Assembly: GCA_902773195.1 (NCBI GenBank)
Contig: CACYDL010000109.1
Location: 1 to 12,267, forward strand
DNA length: 12,267 nucleotides
Reading direction: 5' to 3'
Origin: an uncultured Lachnospiraceae bacterium
GTDB taxonomy: Bacteria; Bacillota_A; Clostridia; Lachnospirales; Lachnospiraceae
Position numbers and translations under genes: made by a program. The notes under the pieces were generated by a model. The model was not told where the DNA came from. It worked only from the letters and a program-made list of their open reading frames with translations, and ran no database searches. The first letter of the stretch is position 1; each line of letters begins with the position of its first letter. Shown piece by piece: positions 1 to 7,734 of this stretch.

Positions 1-18
1 CGGCGCGGGGACGGCGGG

Positions 19-40
19 CCGGACAGGCGCGCGCCTCCGG
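19..40. other. GC-rich inverted repeat upstream of the operon
   Basis: CCGG at 19-22 pairs with CCGG at 37-40, enclosing a 12-bp palindrome (AGGCGCGCGCCT, 25-36). No T-run follows, so it is not a convincing intrinsic terminator. It may be the tail of an upstream gene's 3' region or only GC-rich sequence. I see no coding region ending inside bases 1-84. Confidence 0.25.
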
Positions 41-60
41 AGAAATCGCGCCGCGGCAAC

Positions 61-95
61 GGAAGACATGGAAAATGTCTTCCCATGTGCTACAA
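61..95 (+). promoter_or_regulatory. Candidate promoter with palindromic operator for the sensing operon
   Basis: GGAAGACAT (61-69) and ATGTCTTCC (75-83) form a perfect 9-bp inverted repeat around a 5-nt centre. Just downstream is TGCTACAAT (87-95), which matches an extended -10 element (TGnTAnAAT type). No good -35 hexamer sits 16-18 bp upstream, and that position falls inside the palindrome. This is the arrangement expected where a regulator controls a weak promoter by binding the palindrome. The repeat could also fold as an RNA hairpin if transcription starts further upstream, but no T-run follows it. The operator role is inferred. Confidence 0.45.
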
Positions 96-168
96 TACTA
101 AGAGGTACCGACCGCGGCCAATGGGCGCCGCGCAGGGCACAGGTACCGGGAAAGGCGCTGCATCCTCC

Positions 169-1197
169 ATGAAAAAGACAACGTTGGCGGCCGTCATCGC
201 GGCTGTCTGCATCATCATACTTGCCTCCGCGGGCATGTGGGGCTATTACCGCTACAGCATGTCCCTCATCTCCCGGAACGCCGGAAGCATGCGGGAATAC
301 GGCCGCCACTATCTCTTCGTCTGCGACGACGACTCGGAGATGTGGCAGTCGATCTACGACTACGCCCTCGCGTCGGCGGAGGAATCGGACGCCGTCCTCG
401 AGTGGGTGGGGGAGAGCGCCCCGATCAATTACTCCCTCGCGGAGTGCATGGAGATCGGCATCTCCTCGAAAGCGGACGGCATCATCCTCGCCCCGGACGG
501 GACCTCCGAGATCCGTGACGCCATCAGCCGCTCCGACGCGGAGGGAATCCCGGTGGTCTGTCTGATGCGTGACTCCTCGGATTCCGGGCGCATCAGCTTC
601 GTCGGGGCGTCGAACTATCAGATGGGAGAGCTGTACGGGGAGCAGATCCTGCGTCTTCTGAAGGAGGGCGGGAACCGGGTGTGTCTCCTCACGGACAGTG
701 CCAATTCCCAGGCCGCGTCCAACCTGCTCTACTCCCAGATCGTCAGCGCCGTAAAGAACGGGCTTCCCGAGGGCTGCAGCGCGGATATCTACACGAAGGA
801 GGTGGATTCCCGGAGCGATTTTGAGGCGGAGGAGATGATCCGCGGCATCCTCATGGACGGGCAGACCCCGGATATCCTGATCTGCGTCAACTCCGTCCAG
901 ACCGAGTGCGCCGAGGCGGCCATCGTCGACTACAACCTGGTGGACGAGGTGCAGGTGATCGGCTACTACGCCTCGGCGGGCATTCTCTCCGCGCTGCGGA
1001 GGGATCTGCTGCCGCTGACGATCACCTGCGACGCGAAGCAGGTGGGGGAGCTTTCCGTGGGCGCCCTGAACGAATATCTCGATACCGGCCACGTCTCGGA
1101 CTACCTCGACATCACCCTCGAGGCGGTCACCAGCGAAAACGTCAACCGCTACGTGCGCAGCCAGCATCTTGCCTACACCGGCGGGGAGGGCACGTGA
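169..1197 (+). CDS. Membrane-anchored sugar-binding sensor protein (periplasmic-binding fold)
   Basis: Predicted 342-residue protein. An N-terminal signal anchor (about residues 5-24, after MKKTT) is followed by a type I periplasmic-binding fold of the Peripla_BP_4/RbsB-XylF type. Fold signatures include KADGIILAPDG, GIPVVCLMRDS, a GELYGEQILR-like helix and VQVIGYYASAGI. There is no lipobox cysteine after the hydrophobic segment, so the protein is probably held by an uncleaved helix with the binding domain outside. The frame is open upstream with ATGs at 85 and 121. I chose 169 because it begins at a classic basic-plus-hydrophobic leader and lies downstream of the likely promoter; the ribosome site (GGGAAAGG, 148-155) is distant. 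It ends one base before the kinase gene. The context matches XylFII of Clostridium, a membrane-tethered binding protein that controls a LytS-type kinase. The ligand is not readable; a sugar is inferred. Confidence 0.8.
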   Translation: MKKTTLAAVIAAVCIIILASAGMWGYYRYSMSLISRNAGSMREYGRHYLFVCDDDSEMWQSIYDYALASAEESDAVLEWVGESAPINYSLAECMEIGISSKADGIILAPDGTSEIRDAISRSDAEGIPVVCLMRDSSDSGRISFVGASNYQMGELYGEQILRLLKEGGNRVCLLTDSANSQAASNLLYSQIVSAVKNGLPEGCSADIYTKEVDSRSDFEAEEMIRGILMDGQTPDILICVNSVQTECAEAAIVDYNLVDEVQVIGYYASAGILSALRRDLLPLTITCDAKQVGELSVGALNEYLDTGHVSDYLDITLEAVTSENVNRYVRSQHLAYTGGEGT

Positions 1198-1198
1198 C

Positions 1199-2707
1199 AT
1201 GATGAAATCCATTCAGTCAAAGCTGGGAGTCCTCATGCTCGTGCTGCTGTCGACGGTTCTCGCGGTGAACCTCTTCGTGTTCATGGAGAGCCGCAGCATG
1301 ATGCGCCGGATCGACCGCGTCTTCGTGTCCAACGTCTCCATCGTGGAGCTGACCAAGGCCCTGAACCGCGTCCAGCAGAACGTCTACGAATATCTGAACA
1401 CCCGCTCCTCCTCCGCCCTGGAGAATTTCTACCGCTACGAGCAGAGCTACAGGGATCTGTGCGGCGAACTGAACGGCAGAAATATCGACAGCAAGGCCCT
1501 GATGCTGGAGAAGAACATCCGCTCCATGTCGGAGAGCTATCTGGAGGCCGCGGAGAACGCCGTCCAGGCGAAGCGGGGAAGGAACGTCGAGGAATACCGC
1601 AGCGGCTACCAGTCCGCGGCGGATCTGTACGGCTACATCAACACCTATTTCTATGAGCTCAACACGCTGCGGTTCGCCCAGAACTCGGAGAATTACCAGG
1701 TCCTTCTGAGCGCCATGAACACGCTGGAGATCCTGAGCCTCGTCCTGATTCTCTTTGTCTTCGCGGTGTCCGTCTTCCTGGCGTCGATGGTGATCCGCCA
1801 GATGATCGGCCCCCTGAAATCCCTCGCCGGGGCGGCGGACCTGGTGGCCGCGGGAGATATGGGCGTGGAGGTTCCGGCCTCCATGAGCCAGGACGAGGTC
1901 GGCATCGTCACGAACGCCTTCCGGAAGATGCTCGACAGCATCCGCGAGTACATTCTCCGCCAGCGGACCTCCATGGAGACCGAGGCCCGGATGAAGGAAA
2001 ACGAGCTCACCATGCAGGCCCATCTCAAGGAGGCGCAGCTGAAATACCTGCAGGCCCAGATCAACCCCCATTTCCTGTTCAACAGCCTCAACGCCGGCTC
2101 CCAGCTCGCCACGATGGAGGGCGCGGAGCGCACGGAGGAGTTCCTGGCGCGGATGGCGGATTTCTTCCGCTACAACGTGCGGAAGACCGAGGGCGACGCG
2201 ACGCTGGCGGAGGAGGTGGAGGCCGCCGACAACTACATCTACATTCTCAACGTGCGGTTCGCGGGGGACATTTCCTACGAGAAGGAGATCGGTCCGGGCA
2301 TCGACCTGACCCGCGTGCGCATGCCCAGCATGATCCTTCAGCCCATCGTCGAGAACGCGATCCAGCACGGGATCCACGACGACCATGAAAACGGCAGGGT
2401 GGTTCTGTCCGTGGAGGAGATCGGGGCGGAGGACAACGAGACCCGGCGCGACTGCATCCGCATCACGGTGGCGGACAACGGCGCGGGCATGACCAGAGAC
2501 CAGCTGAGGGCGATCACGAGCCGCGAGGTGCCCGGCGGCGGGGAAGGGAAGGATTCCGGCGGAGGAGACGGCAGCGGCGCGGGCATCGCCCTGATCAACG
2601 TCATCTCCAGGCTGGAGCTCTACTACAACGAGGAGAATCTGTTCTCCATCTGGAGCGACGGGCCGGGCTGCGGCACGGAGGTCACGGTGCTGCTGCCGGT
2701 GGAGTGA
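1199..2707 (+). CDS. YesM/LytS-type sensor histidine kinase
   Basis: A 502-residue membrane kinase. TM1 spans about residues 9-28, an extracytoplasmic helical region of about 150 residues follows, and TM2 is about 178-199. Next come HAMP (about 200-252), a helical linker, the His_kinase domain with QINPHFLFN (phospho-acceptor His291) and HATPase_c. ATPase motifs are visible: N-box VENAIQHG (Asn386), DNGAGM (Asp426), a Gly-rich lid and GSGAGIALIN (458 onward). Start choice: ATG 1199 has GGGGAGGG 8 bp upstream, whereas the frame opens earlier at 1169 inside the preceding gene; the adjacent ATG at 1202 is also possible. It sits one base after the anchored binding protein and precedes a YesN-type regulator, so it is the likely membrane partner of both. 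The extracytoplasmic part has no recognisable ligand domain, consistent with sensing through the binding protein (inference). Asp/Gly-rich residues around 445-460 lengthen the ATP lid. Confidence 0.9.
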   Translation: MMKSIQSKLGVLMLVLLSTVLAVNLFVFMESRSMMRRIDRVFVSNVSIVELTKALNRVQQNVYEYLNTRSSSALENFYRYEQSYRDLCGELNGRNIDSKALMLEKNIRSMSESYLEAAENAVQAKRGRNVEEYRSGYQSAADLYGYINTYFYELNTLRFAQNSENYQVLLSAMNTLEILSLVLILFVFAVSVFLASMVIRQMIGPLKSLAGAADLVAAGDMGVEVPASMSQDEVGIVTNAFRKMLDSIREYILRQRTSMETEARMKENELTMQAHLKEAQLKYLQAQINPHFLFNSLNAGSQLATMEGAERTEEFLARMADFFRYNVRKTEGDATLAEEVEAADNYIYILNVRFAGDISYEKEIGPGIDLTRVRMPSMILQPIVENAIQHGIHDDHENGRVVLSVEEIGAEDNETRRDCIRITVADNGAGMTRDQLRAITSREVPGGGEGKDSGGGDGSGAGIALINVISRLELYYNEENLFSIWSDGPGCGTEVTVLLPVE

Positions 2708-2882
2708 CGTAAACGGCGGCAGAGAGACCAAAGAGGACCGGGAACCGCAAGCGGAGCGGCACCGGCGGAAAGACAAAAGAAAGCCGCGGACCCTCAGCGG
2801 AGCGGCACCGGCGGCCGGCGGTGAGGGATCCTCGCAAAAAGACGGCAGAACGACAGCAAAGCGGCAGACGGGAGGAAGAGAC
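2708..2882 (+). repeat. T-poor spacer with about 46-bp imperfect tandem repeat
   Basis: The 175-bp gap between kinase and regulator genes has very few T residues on the plus strand. The 19-mer AGCGGAGCGGCACCGGCGG occurs exactly at 2750-2768 and 2796-2814, 46 bp apart. The sequence following each copy partly resembles the segment from about 2713 (CGGCGG, then AGAGAC or AAAGAC, then an A-rich run and CCGCGGACC-like bases), which suggests two to three decayed units. The end (2840-2882) has AGAC-rich motifs about every 13 bp and contains the GGAGG ribosome site of the next gene (2871-2875). No terminator or convincing promoter is visible. Confidence 0.6.
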
Positions 2883-4475
2883 ATGTACCGCATACTTCTG
2901 GCGGACGACGAAGGACTCATGCTCGAGTCCATCCGGGAAATCATCACAAAGGAATTCGGGGACCAGGTGGAGATCTCCACGGCGAAGACGGGAAGGGCCG
3001 CCATCGAGCAGGCGGAGAGCTTCCATCCGGACATCGTCTTCATGGACATCCAGATGCCCGGCATCAACGGGATCGCCGCGATACGGGAGATCCGTCTCTT
3101 CAACGCCTCCTGTCTTTTCTACGTGATCTCGGCCTACAACAAGTTTGACTACGCCCAGGACGCCATCTCCCTGGGGGTCGAGAAGTACCTGATGAAGCCT
3201 GTCTCCCGGCGGACCGTGATCGACACGGTGAACGAGGCCATGTCAAAGGTGAACAACATACGCGAGAAGCGGTCGGACCAGCTGAAGATCCAGGAGAAGC
3301 TGGAGACGGTCATTCCCGTGGTCGAGAGCGGCTTCGTCTCCAACATGCTTCTCTCCGAGGACGTGCAGGACGAGGATTACTACCGGCAGCTGCTGGAGTT
3401 CAGCGAGGACTACGCCTTCGTGGAGGTCCTGCAGTTCGGGACGAGGGCGGAGAACGGCAAGCTGGTCAGCCCCGTCGAGAGCCGGGTGAAGGCCCAGGAC
3501 AACTACATGCAGATCCGGGCCGTGATCAAGTCCTATCAGCGCTGCATCATCGGACCCGTCATGTCCGACCGGATCGTCCTGGTCGTTCCCCACGGGGACG
3601 AGTCCATCAGCTACGAGGAGAGAATTGAGGCCATCAACCGGGTCCACGAGATGCTGGCCAGGCTGGAGGAGAGCCTCGCGCTGAAGTTCCGGATGGGAAT
3701 CGGGAGGATCTGCCGCATCAAGGACCTGAGGATGAGCTATCAGGAGGCGGTTCTCGCCCTGCAGGATTCCAAGGCGAGGATCGCCCACACGGACGATCTG
3801 ATCACCCACGGCGTCCTGGAGGACGACTACCCGATCGAGCTGGAGCGGGACGCCCTGGCCGCCCTCGGGCGGGGGGACGTCGACGGACTCCGCAGCAGGG
3901 CGGAGGAATTCTTCGACTGGATGTACCGCAAGGATCCCGGGGACCTGGACAGCATGCGGCTGAAATCCCTGGAGCTGGTGCTGCGGGCGGAGCATGACGC
4001 ATTCGCCTTCGGCAGCGTCAACTACGCGTACAGCTACCGAAAGGACTATCTGACCCAGGTCAACGCCCTGTCCGGGGCACCGGGAATCCGGGACTGGTTT
4101 CTCGAGAAGATGACCTACATCGCCGGCACCATCCGGGATCGCAGCGAGGAGCAGTCGGAGTCCATCGTGGCGAAGGCGCAGAAGTATATCCAGGAGAACT
4201 ATCAGCGGGACATCTCCCTGGACGAGGTCTCCCGGGAGGTCAACGTCAGCCCCTACTATTTCAGCCGGCTCTTCAAGGAAGAGGTCGGGGAGAACTTCAT
4301 AGAATACCTGACGACTTTGAGGATCTCGAAGGCGAAGGAGTACCTCCTCGATCCGTCCCTGCCGGTCAGGGAGGCGGGGAGCCTCGCCGGGTACGCCGAT
4401 CCCAACTATTTCAGCCGCATCTTCAAGAAACAGACGGGCATGACGCCCAGGGAATTCAGGGAAAAGAACGTATGA
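2883..4475 (+). CDS. YesN-type response regulator with AraC DNA-binding domain
   Basis: A 530-residue transcriptional regulator. The N-terminal receiver (about residues 1-120) shows the acidic pair Asp8-Asp9, phospho-acceptor Asp55 in DIVFMDIQMPG, switch Ser83 and Lys105 in YLMKP. The middle region contains RMGIGRICRIKDLRMSYQEA (from about 270), typical of the degenerate GGDEF-like segment in CdaR/YesN-type regulators. The C-terminal AraC/XylS helix-turn-helix pair spans about 427-527, with NVSPYYFSRLFKEEVG and YADPNYFSRIFKKQTGMTPREF. Its start has GGAGG 7 bp upstream. It almost certainly takes phosphate from the YesM-like kinase encoded just before it; this pairing follows from family knowledge. 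Likely targets are carbohydrate-uptake promoters, perhaps the one before 11612. Its stop overlaps the next start (ATGA at 4472-4475), implying translational coupling to the lipoprotein. Confidence 0.92.
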   Translation: MYRILLADDEGLMLESIREIITKEFGDQVEISTAKTGRAAIEQAESFHPDIVFMDIQMPGINGIAAIREIRLFNASCLFYVISAYNKFDYAQDAISLGVEKYLMKPVSRRTVIDTVNEAMSKVNNIREKRSDQLKIQEKLETVIPVVESGFVSNMLLSEDVQDEDYYRQLLEFSEDYAFVEVLQFGTRAENGKLVSPVESRVKAQDNYMQIRAVIKSYQRCIIGPVMSDRIVLVVPHGDESISYEERIEAINRVHEMLARLEESLALKFRMGIGRICRIKDLRMSYQEAVLALQDSKARIAHTDDLITHGVLEDDYPIELERDALAALGRGDVDGLRSRAEEFFDWMYRKDPGDLDSMRLKSLELVLRAEHDAFAFGSVNYAYSYRKDYLTQVNALSGAPGIRDWFLEKMTYIAGTIRDRSEEQSESIVAKAQKYIQENYQRDISLDEVSREVNVSPYYFSRLFKEEVGENFIEYLTTLRISKAKEYLLDPSLPVREAGSLAGYADPNYFSRIFKKQTGMTPREFREKNV

Positions 4476-5695
4476 GAACAATCCGGGAAATCATCGGGAG
4501 AAGAACGCGCACCGCCGTTTTCGCGGCAGCGGTGTGCGCCGCGCTGCTGCTGTCGGGCTGCGGCGGAGAAGGCATGAGAGGGAGCCAGCAGACGGAGGAG
4601 AGCGGAGGAGCGCCGGACGGCATCAAAATCGGCATCTCGTTTGACTCCTTCGTCATCGAGAGATGGCTGCGCGACCGGGACGTATTCGTCTCCACCGCCG
4701 GGAGGCTCGGCGCCGAGGTCAACGTGCAGAACGCCAACGGGGAGGTCAAAGAGCAGATCTCCCAGATCGAGTACCTGATCGACAAGAAGATGGACGTCAT
4801 CGTCATCGTCGCCATCGACGGGGACGCCCTGGGGGACGTGGTCCGGCGGGCCCGCCAGGCGGGCATCCGGGTTGTCTGCTATGACCGCCTGATCCGGAAC
4901 GCCTCGGCGGATCTCTACGTCTCCTTCGACAACGTGATGGTGGGCACCCTGATGGGGAATTCCCTGCGGGAGAGTCTCCCGGAGGGAGGAAAGATCTTCC
5001 GCATCCAGGGCTCGGAGAGCGACAACAACGTGGATCTCGTCAGGGAGGGCTTTGACGCCGCCCTCGAGGGCTCGGGGATCGAGATCGTCTATTCCACCTT
5101 CTGCGCCAACTGGCTCGCCGAGCTGGCCTTCGACGCGGTCAATGAGGGACTCACCCTGACGGGCGGCAAGGTCGACGGCATCATGTGCGGCAACGACGAC
5201 CTCGCCGGCCAGGCGATCAAGGCGCTGACGGAGCACAAGCTGGCGGGAGAGATCCCCGTCGTCGCCCAGGACGCGGAGCTGTCGGCCTGCCAGAGGATCG
5301 TGGAGGGCACGCAGACGATGACGGTCTACAAGTCGGTGGACGAGGAGGCCAGAATCGCCGCGGAGCTGTCGGTCGCCCTGGCCAGGGGAGAGGACATCAC
5401 CGACCCGTCCGGGGAGATCTACGCCCCCGAGACCATCAGCGACGGGACCTCCGACGTCCCCTACTACCCGCTGGAGCCCGTGCCCGTCACAAGGGACAAC
5501 ATGGACGAGGTCATCGTCGACGGAGGCTTCCACCAGAGGGAAGACGTGTACCTCAACATAGGCGGCGAGGGCACTGACAGAACAGACAGCGGGAACGCCG
5601 TCGGGACAGACGGCGAGGATGAAGACAGACCGGGCGGCGGGAGTGCCGTCGGGACAGACGAAGAAAACGACGACAGGACGGAGAATCTCACATGA
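4472..5695 (+). CDS. XylF-like sugar-binding lipoprotein
   Basis: A 407-residue exported lipoprotein. A basic, hydrophobic leader ends in the lipobox LLLSGC with Cys30. The binding domain (about 48-360) carries marks of the D-xylose-binding XylF group: KIGISFDSF.IERWLRDRD (52-70), QIEYLIDKKMDVIVIVAIDG, VVCYDRLIRNA (137-143), SFDNVMVG (151 on), GNDDLAGQAI (240 on). A XylF protein normally delivers sugar to the XylG ATPase and XylH permease, but neither gene is beside it. Instead it overlaps a response regulator upstream and a kinase downstream by ATGA junctions, so a sensing role is plausible (inference). The final 45 or so residues are an acidic Gly/Asp/Glu-rich tail with a duplicated 16-residue unit, absent from ordinary XylF. 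The sugar could be xylose, galactose, arabinose or glucose; sequence alone does not decide. Confidence 0.85.
   Translation: MRTIREIIGRRTRTAVFAAAVCAALLLSGCGGEGMRGSQQTEESGGAPDGIKIGISFDSFVIERWLRDRDVFVSTAGRLGAEVNVQNANGEVKEQISQIEYLIDKKMDVIVIVAIDGDALGDVVRRARQAGIRVVCYDRLIRNASADLYVSFDNVMVGTLMGNSLRESLPEGGKIFRIQGSESDNNVDLVREGFDAALEGSGIEIVYSTFCANWLAELAFDAVNEGLTLTGGKVDGIMCGNDDLAGQAIKALTEHKLAGEIPVVAQDAELSACQRIVEGTQTMTVYKSVDEEARIAAELSVALARGEDITDPSGEIYAPETISDGTSDVPYYPLEPVPVTRDNMDEVIVDGGFHQREDVYLNIGGEGTDRTDSGNAVGTDGEDEDRPGGGSAVGTDEENDDRTENLT
5591..5686 (+). repeat. In-frame 48-bp duplication encoding an acidic tail
   Basis: GGGAACGCCGTCGGGACAG begins at 5591 and recurs as GGGAGTGCCGTCGGGACAG at 5639, exactly 48 bp later. 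It is translated as GNAVGTDGEDEDRPGG followed by GSAVGTDEENDDRTEN. A preceding segment (GGEGTDRTDS) looks like a decayed earlier unit. The period is a multiple of three, so the reading frame is kept. Confidence 0.8.
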
Positions 5696-6804
5696 AGCTG
5701 AAGACGCATCTTTCTTTGACGTTTCTTGTGATTGTGCTGGTGCCTACGGCGCTGACCGGCATCCTGCTGGCGGGCCTTCTCGCGGCGGGCTCCGGGAGCA
5801 TCCGCAGAAAGTACGGCATCGACATCACCCATCTGCAGCCCTTTGACAGGAAGCTGATCGCCGGCATGCTTCTCATCATGTTCCTGGTGCTTCTGCTGAC
5901 GGCCGTCGTCCTCTCCGGCTGGCTTCTCCGGGAATTCGCGGCGCCCCTCTCGAAGCTCAAGGACGCGGCCCGGAATATCCGGGAGGGCAACCTCGACTTT
6001 GAGCTCACGCCGGAGGGAAACGTCACCGAGATCCGCGAGCTCTTCGAGGAGTTCGGGCTGATGGTGAAAAACCTCAAGGAGGCGAACGAGGAGAAGGTGG
6101 CCTTCGACCGGCAGAGCAGGGAGCTGATCTCAAACATCTCCCACGACCTGAAGACGCCGATCACCGCGGTCAAGGGCTACGTCGAGGGCCTCATGGACGG
6201 GGTCGCGGACACGCCGGAGAAGGTCGACCGCTACATACGGACCATTTACAACAAGACCATCGAGATGGACCGGCTGATCAACGAGCTTTCCTTCTACGCC
6301 AAGATCACGACGAACCGGATCCCCTACACCTTCGACCGCGTCCGGGTCCACGCGTTTTTCGGGGACGCGGCGGAGGAAATCAGGGAAGACCTCCACGCCG
6401 AGGGCTTTGCCTTCTCCTACATCAACAACGCGCCGGAGGACGCGGTGGTGATCGCCGACGCGGAGCAGATCACGAGGGTGCTGAACAACCTGATCAGCAA
6501 CGCGGTGAAGTACAGCGACAAGCCGGACAAGAGGATCGGGATCAGGATCGAACAGTCCGGGGACGAGATACAGGTCGGCGTGTCGGACAACGGCAGGGGC
6601 ATCGCCGCGAAGGATCTCGCCAATGTATTCGACCGGTTCTACCGCACGGACGCCTCGAGAAATTCCTCGGCGGGCGGCTCGGGAATCGGGCTGTCCATCG
6701 TGAAGAAGATCGTCGAGGACCACGGAGGACGGGTCTGGGCGTCCAGCCGGGAGGGCGAAGGGACGACGATGTATTTCGCTCTCCGGAGATATTACGGAAA
6801 GTGA
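5692..6804 (+). CDS. Compact HAMP/HisKA sensor histidine kinase, no adjacent response regulator
   Basis: A 370-residue membrane kinase of the classical OmpR-partner type. TM1 is about residues 8-30, followed by a very short outside loop (about 31-54), TM2 (55-79), HAMP (about 80-132), and HisKA with the H-box SNISHDLKTPITAVKGY (His151). HATPase_c shows N-box NNLISNAVKYS (Asn270), DNGRGI (Asp299), VFDRFYRTD and GGSGIGLSIVKKIV (from 328). All catalytic motifs are intact. The start overlaps the lipoprotein stop (ATGA, 5692-5695), with GGACGGAG as ribosome site. Kinases of this class normally adjoin an OmpR-family regulator, but the next gene is an AraC protein without a receiver domain. The loop is too small to form a ligand domain, so sensing is likely intramembrane or through a partner. 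The coupled XylF-like lipoprotein is the obvious candidate (inference). Confidence 0.9.
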   Translation: MKLKTHLSLTFLVIVLVPTALTGILLAGLLAAGSGSIRRKYGIDITHLQPFDRKLIAGMLLIMFLVLLLTAVVLSGWLLREFAAPLSKLKDAARNIREGNLDFELTPEGNVTEIRELFEEFGLMVKNLKEANEEKVAFDRQSRELISNISHDLKTPITAVKGYVEGLMDGVADTPEKVDRYIRTIYNKTIEMDRLINELSFYAKITTNRIPYTFDRVRVHAFFGDAAEEIREDLHAEGFAFSYINNAPEDAVVIADAEQITRVLNNLISNAVKYSDKPDKRIGIRIEQSGDEIQVGVSDNGRGIAAKDLANVFDRFYRTDASRNSSAGGSGIGLSIVKKIVEDHGGRVWASSREGEGTTMYFALRRYYGK

Positions 6805-6825
6805 GCGGAAAGGAGGGGACGCTTC

Positions 6826-7734
6826 GTGGAGGACTATGTGCTCTACCGACCCGAGGTGACCAGGTTTCAGGACCTTCATCTCAATTTCTGCGGCTATGAG
6901 GCGTGCGACCCGCTTCACAGCTTCGGGCCGGCCGTCAGGCCGAACTACATCATTCACTGCGTTCTCGAGGGACGGGGCCTCTACCGCTCGGGGGAGAAGA
7001 CGTGGCAGCTGGGTCCGGGGGACGGATTTCTGATCCGCCCGGGCGAGCTCACCTTCTATCAGGCGGACGCCTCCGATCCCTGGACGTATCTCTGGATCGG
7101 GTTTGAGGGAAAGCTGGCGCCGGTCATCATGAGAAATCTGGGACTGGGCGACGCCGGCCTCGCCTTTCACTGCGGGGAGACGGAGGAGCTGAAGAAGATC
7201 GTCCTGACCATGCTGAAGCACAGCACCTGCTCCGAGGCCAACACCCTTCTCCTCGAGAGCCAGCTCTATCTCTTTCTTTCGGTGCTCATGAGGGAGGCCC
7301 AGCCGGACCCCAGCCAGGAGGACGAGAAGGGGAACATCTACGTGAGCGCGGCGGAGGAATACATCCGGAATCACTACGCCGAGGAGGTCCGGGTCACGGA
7401 CATCGCCGCCTACACCGGCATCCACAGGAGCTATCTCTTTACGCTGTTCCGCCGGCAGGCGGGCATGTCCCCCCAGCAGTACCTGGCCAGGTACAGGCTC
7501 AGCCGCGCCGCGGAGCTTCTGTCCTCCACGGAGTACAGCGTGGAGAGCATCGCGATGTCCTGCGGCTACCGGGATCCGCAGGTGTTCACCAAGGCCTTCA
7601 AGGGCGTGTACAGCGTCACGCCGTCCTCCTACAGACGGGACCGGGAGACGGACCGGCGGGAGAAGCTGCGGGAAGGACGGAGGCGGCTGGAGGAGCTGCA
7701 GGAGGATTCCGGACACGGGGAACATTCAACATAA
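6826..7734 (+). CDS. AraC-family sugar regulator (cupin plus HTH), GTG start
   Basis: A 302-residue cytoplasmic regulator resembling the MsmR/RafR group that controls multiple-sugar and raffinose use. The N-terminal AraC-binding cupin includes HSFGPAVRPNYIIHCVLEGRG, LGPGDGFLIRPGELTFYQAD and PWTYLWIGFEG. The C-terminal AraC DNA-binding domain spans about 176-271, with DIAAYTGIHRSYLFTLFRR and CGYRDPQVFTKAFKGVYSVTPSSYRR. Translation starts at GTG 6826, supported by AGGAGGGG 7 bp upstream. It lies 21 bp after the kinase gene and is probably the last gene of that operon. A highly charged tail (about 272-302, rich in Arg and Glu) extends past the usual end of the family. It has no receiver domain, so it is not the kinase's phosphorylation target; it likely binds a sugar product directly. 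Its closest relative in the window is the regulator at 10168-11121. Confidence 0.9.
   Translation: MEDYVLYRPEVTRFQDLHLNFCGYEACDPLHSFGPAVRPNYIIHCVLEGRGLYRSGEKTWQLGPGDGFLIRPGELTFYQADASDPWTYLWIGFEGKLAPVIMRNLGLGDAGLAFHCGETEELKKIVLTMLKHSTCSEANTLLLESQLYLFLSVLMREAQPDPSQEDEKGNIYVSAAEEYIRNHYAEEVRVTDIAAYTGIHRSYLFTLFRRQAGMSPQQYLARYRLSRAAELLSSTEYSVESIAMSCGYRDPQVFTKAFKGVYSVTPSSYRRDRETDRREKLREGRRRLEELQEDSGHGEHST

Noticed and set aside
85..168. An N-terminal extension of the anchored binding protein from ATG 85 or 121
   Set aside because: It would place a Gly/Ala/Arg-rich stretch before a normal MKKTT signal anchor, and ATG 85 lies upstream of the likely transcription start.
1217..3103. A minus-strand frame of about 630 codons opposite the first kinase and the start of its regulator
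   Set aside because: Antisense to genes with intact motifs, low-complexity composition and no ribosome site or domain; explained by codon bias.
3243..5533. Two further long minus-strand frames (3243-4481 and 4406-5533)
   Set aside because: Mirror frames of the regulator and lipoprotein genes, Asp/Val/Leu-rich without domain signatures.
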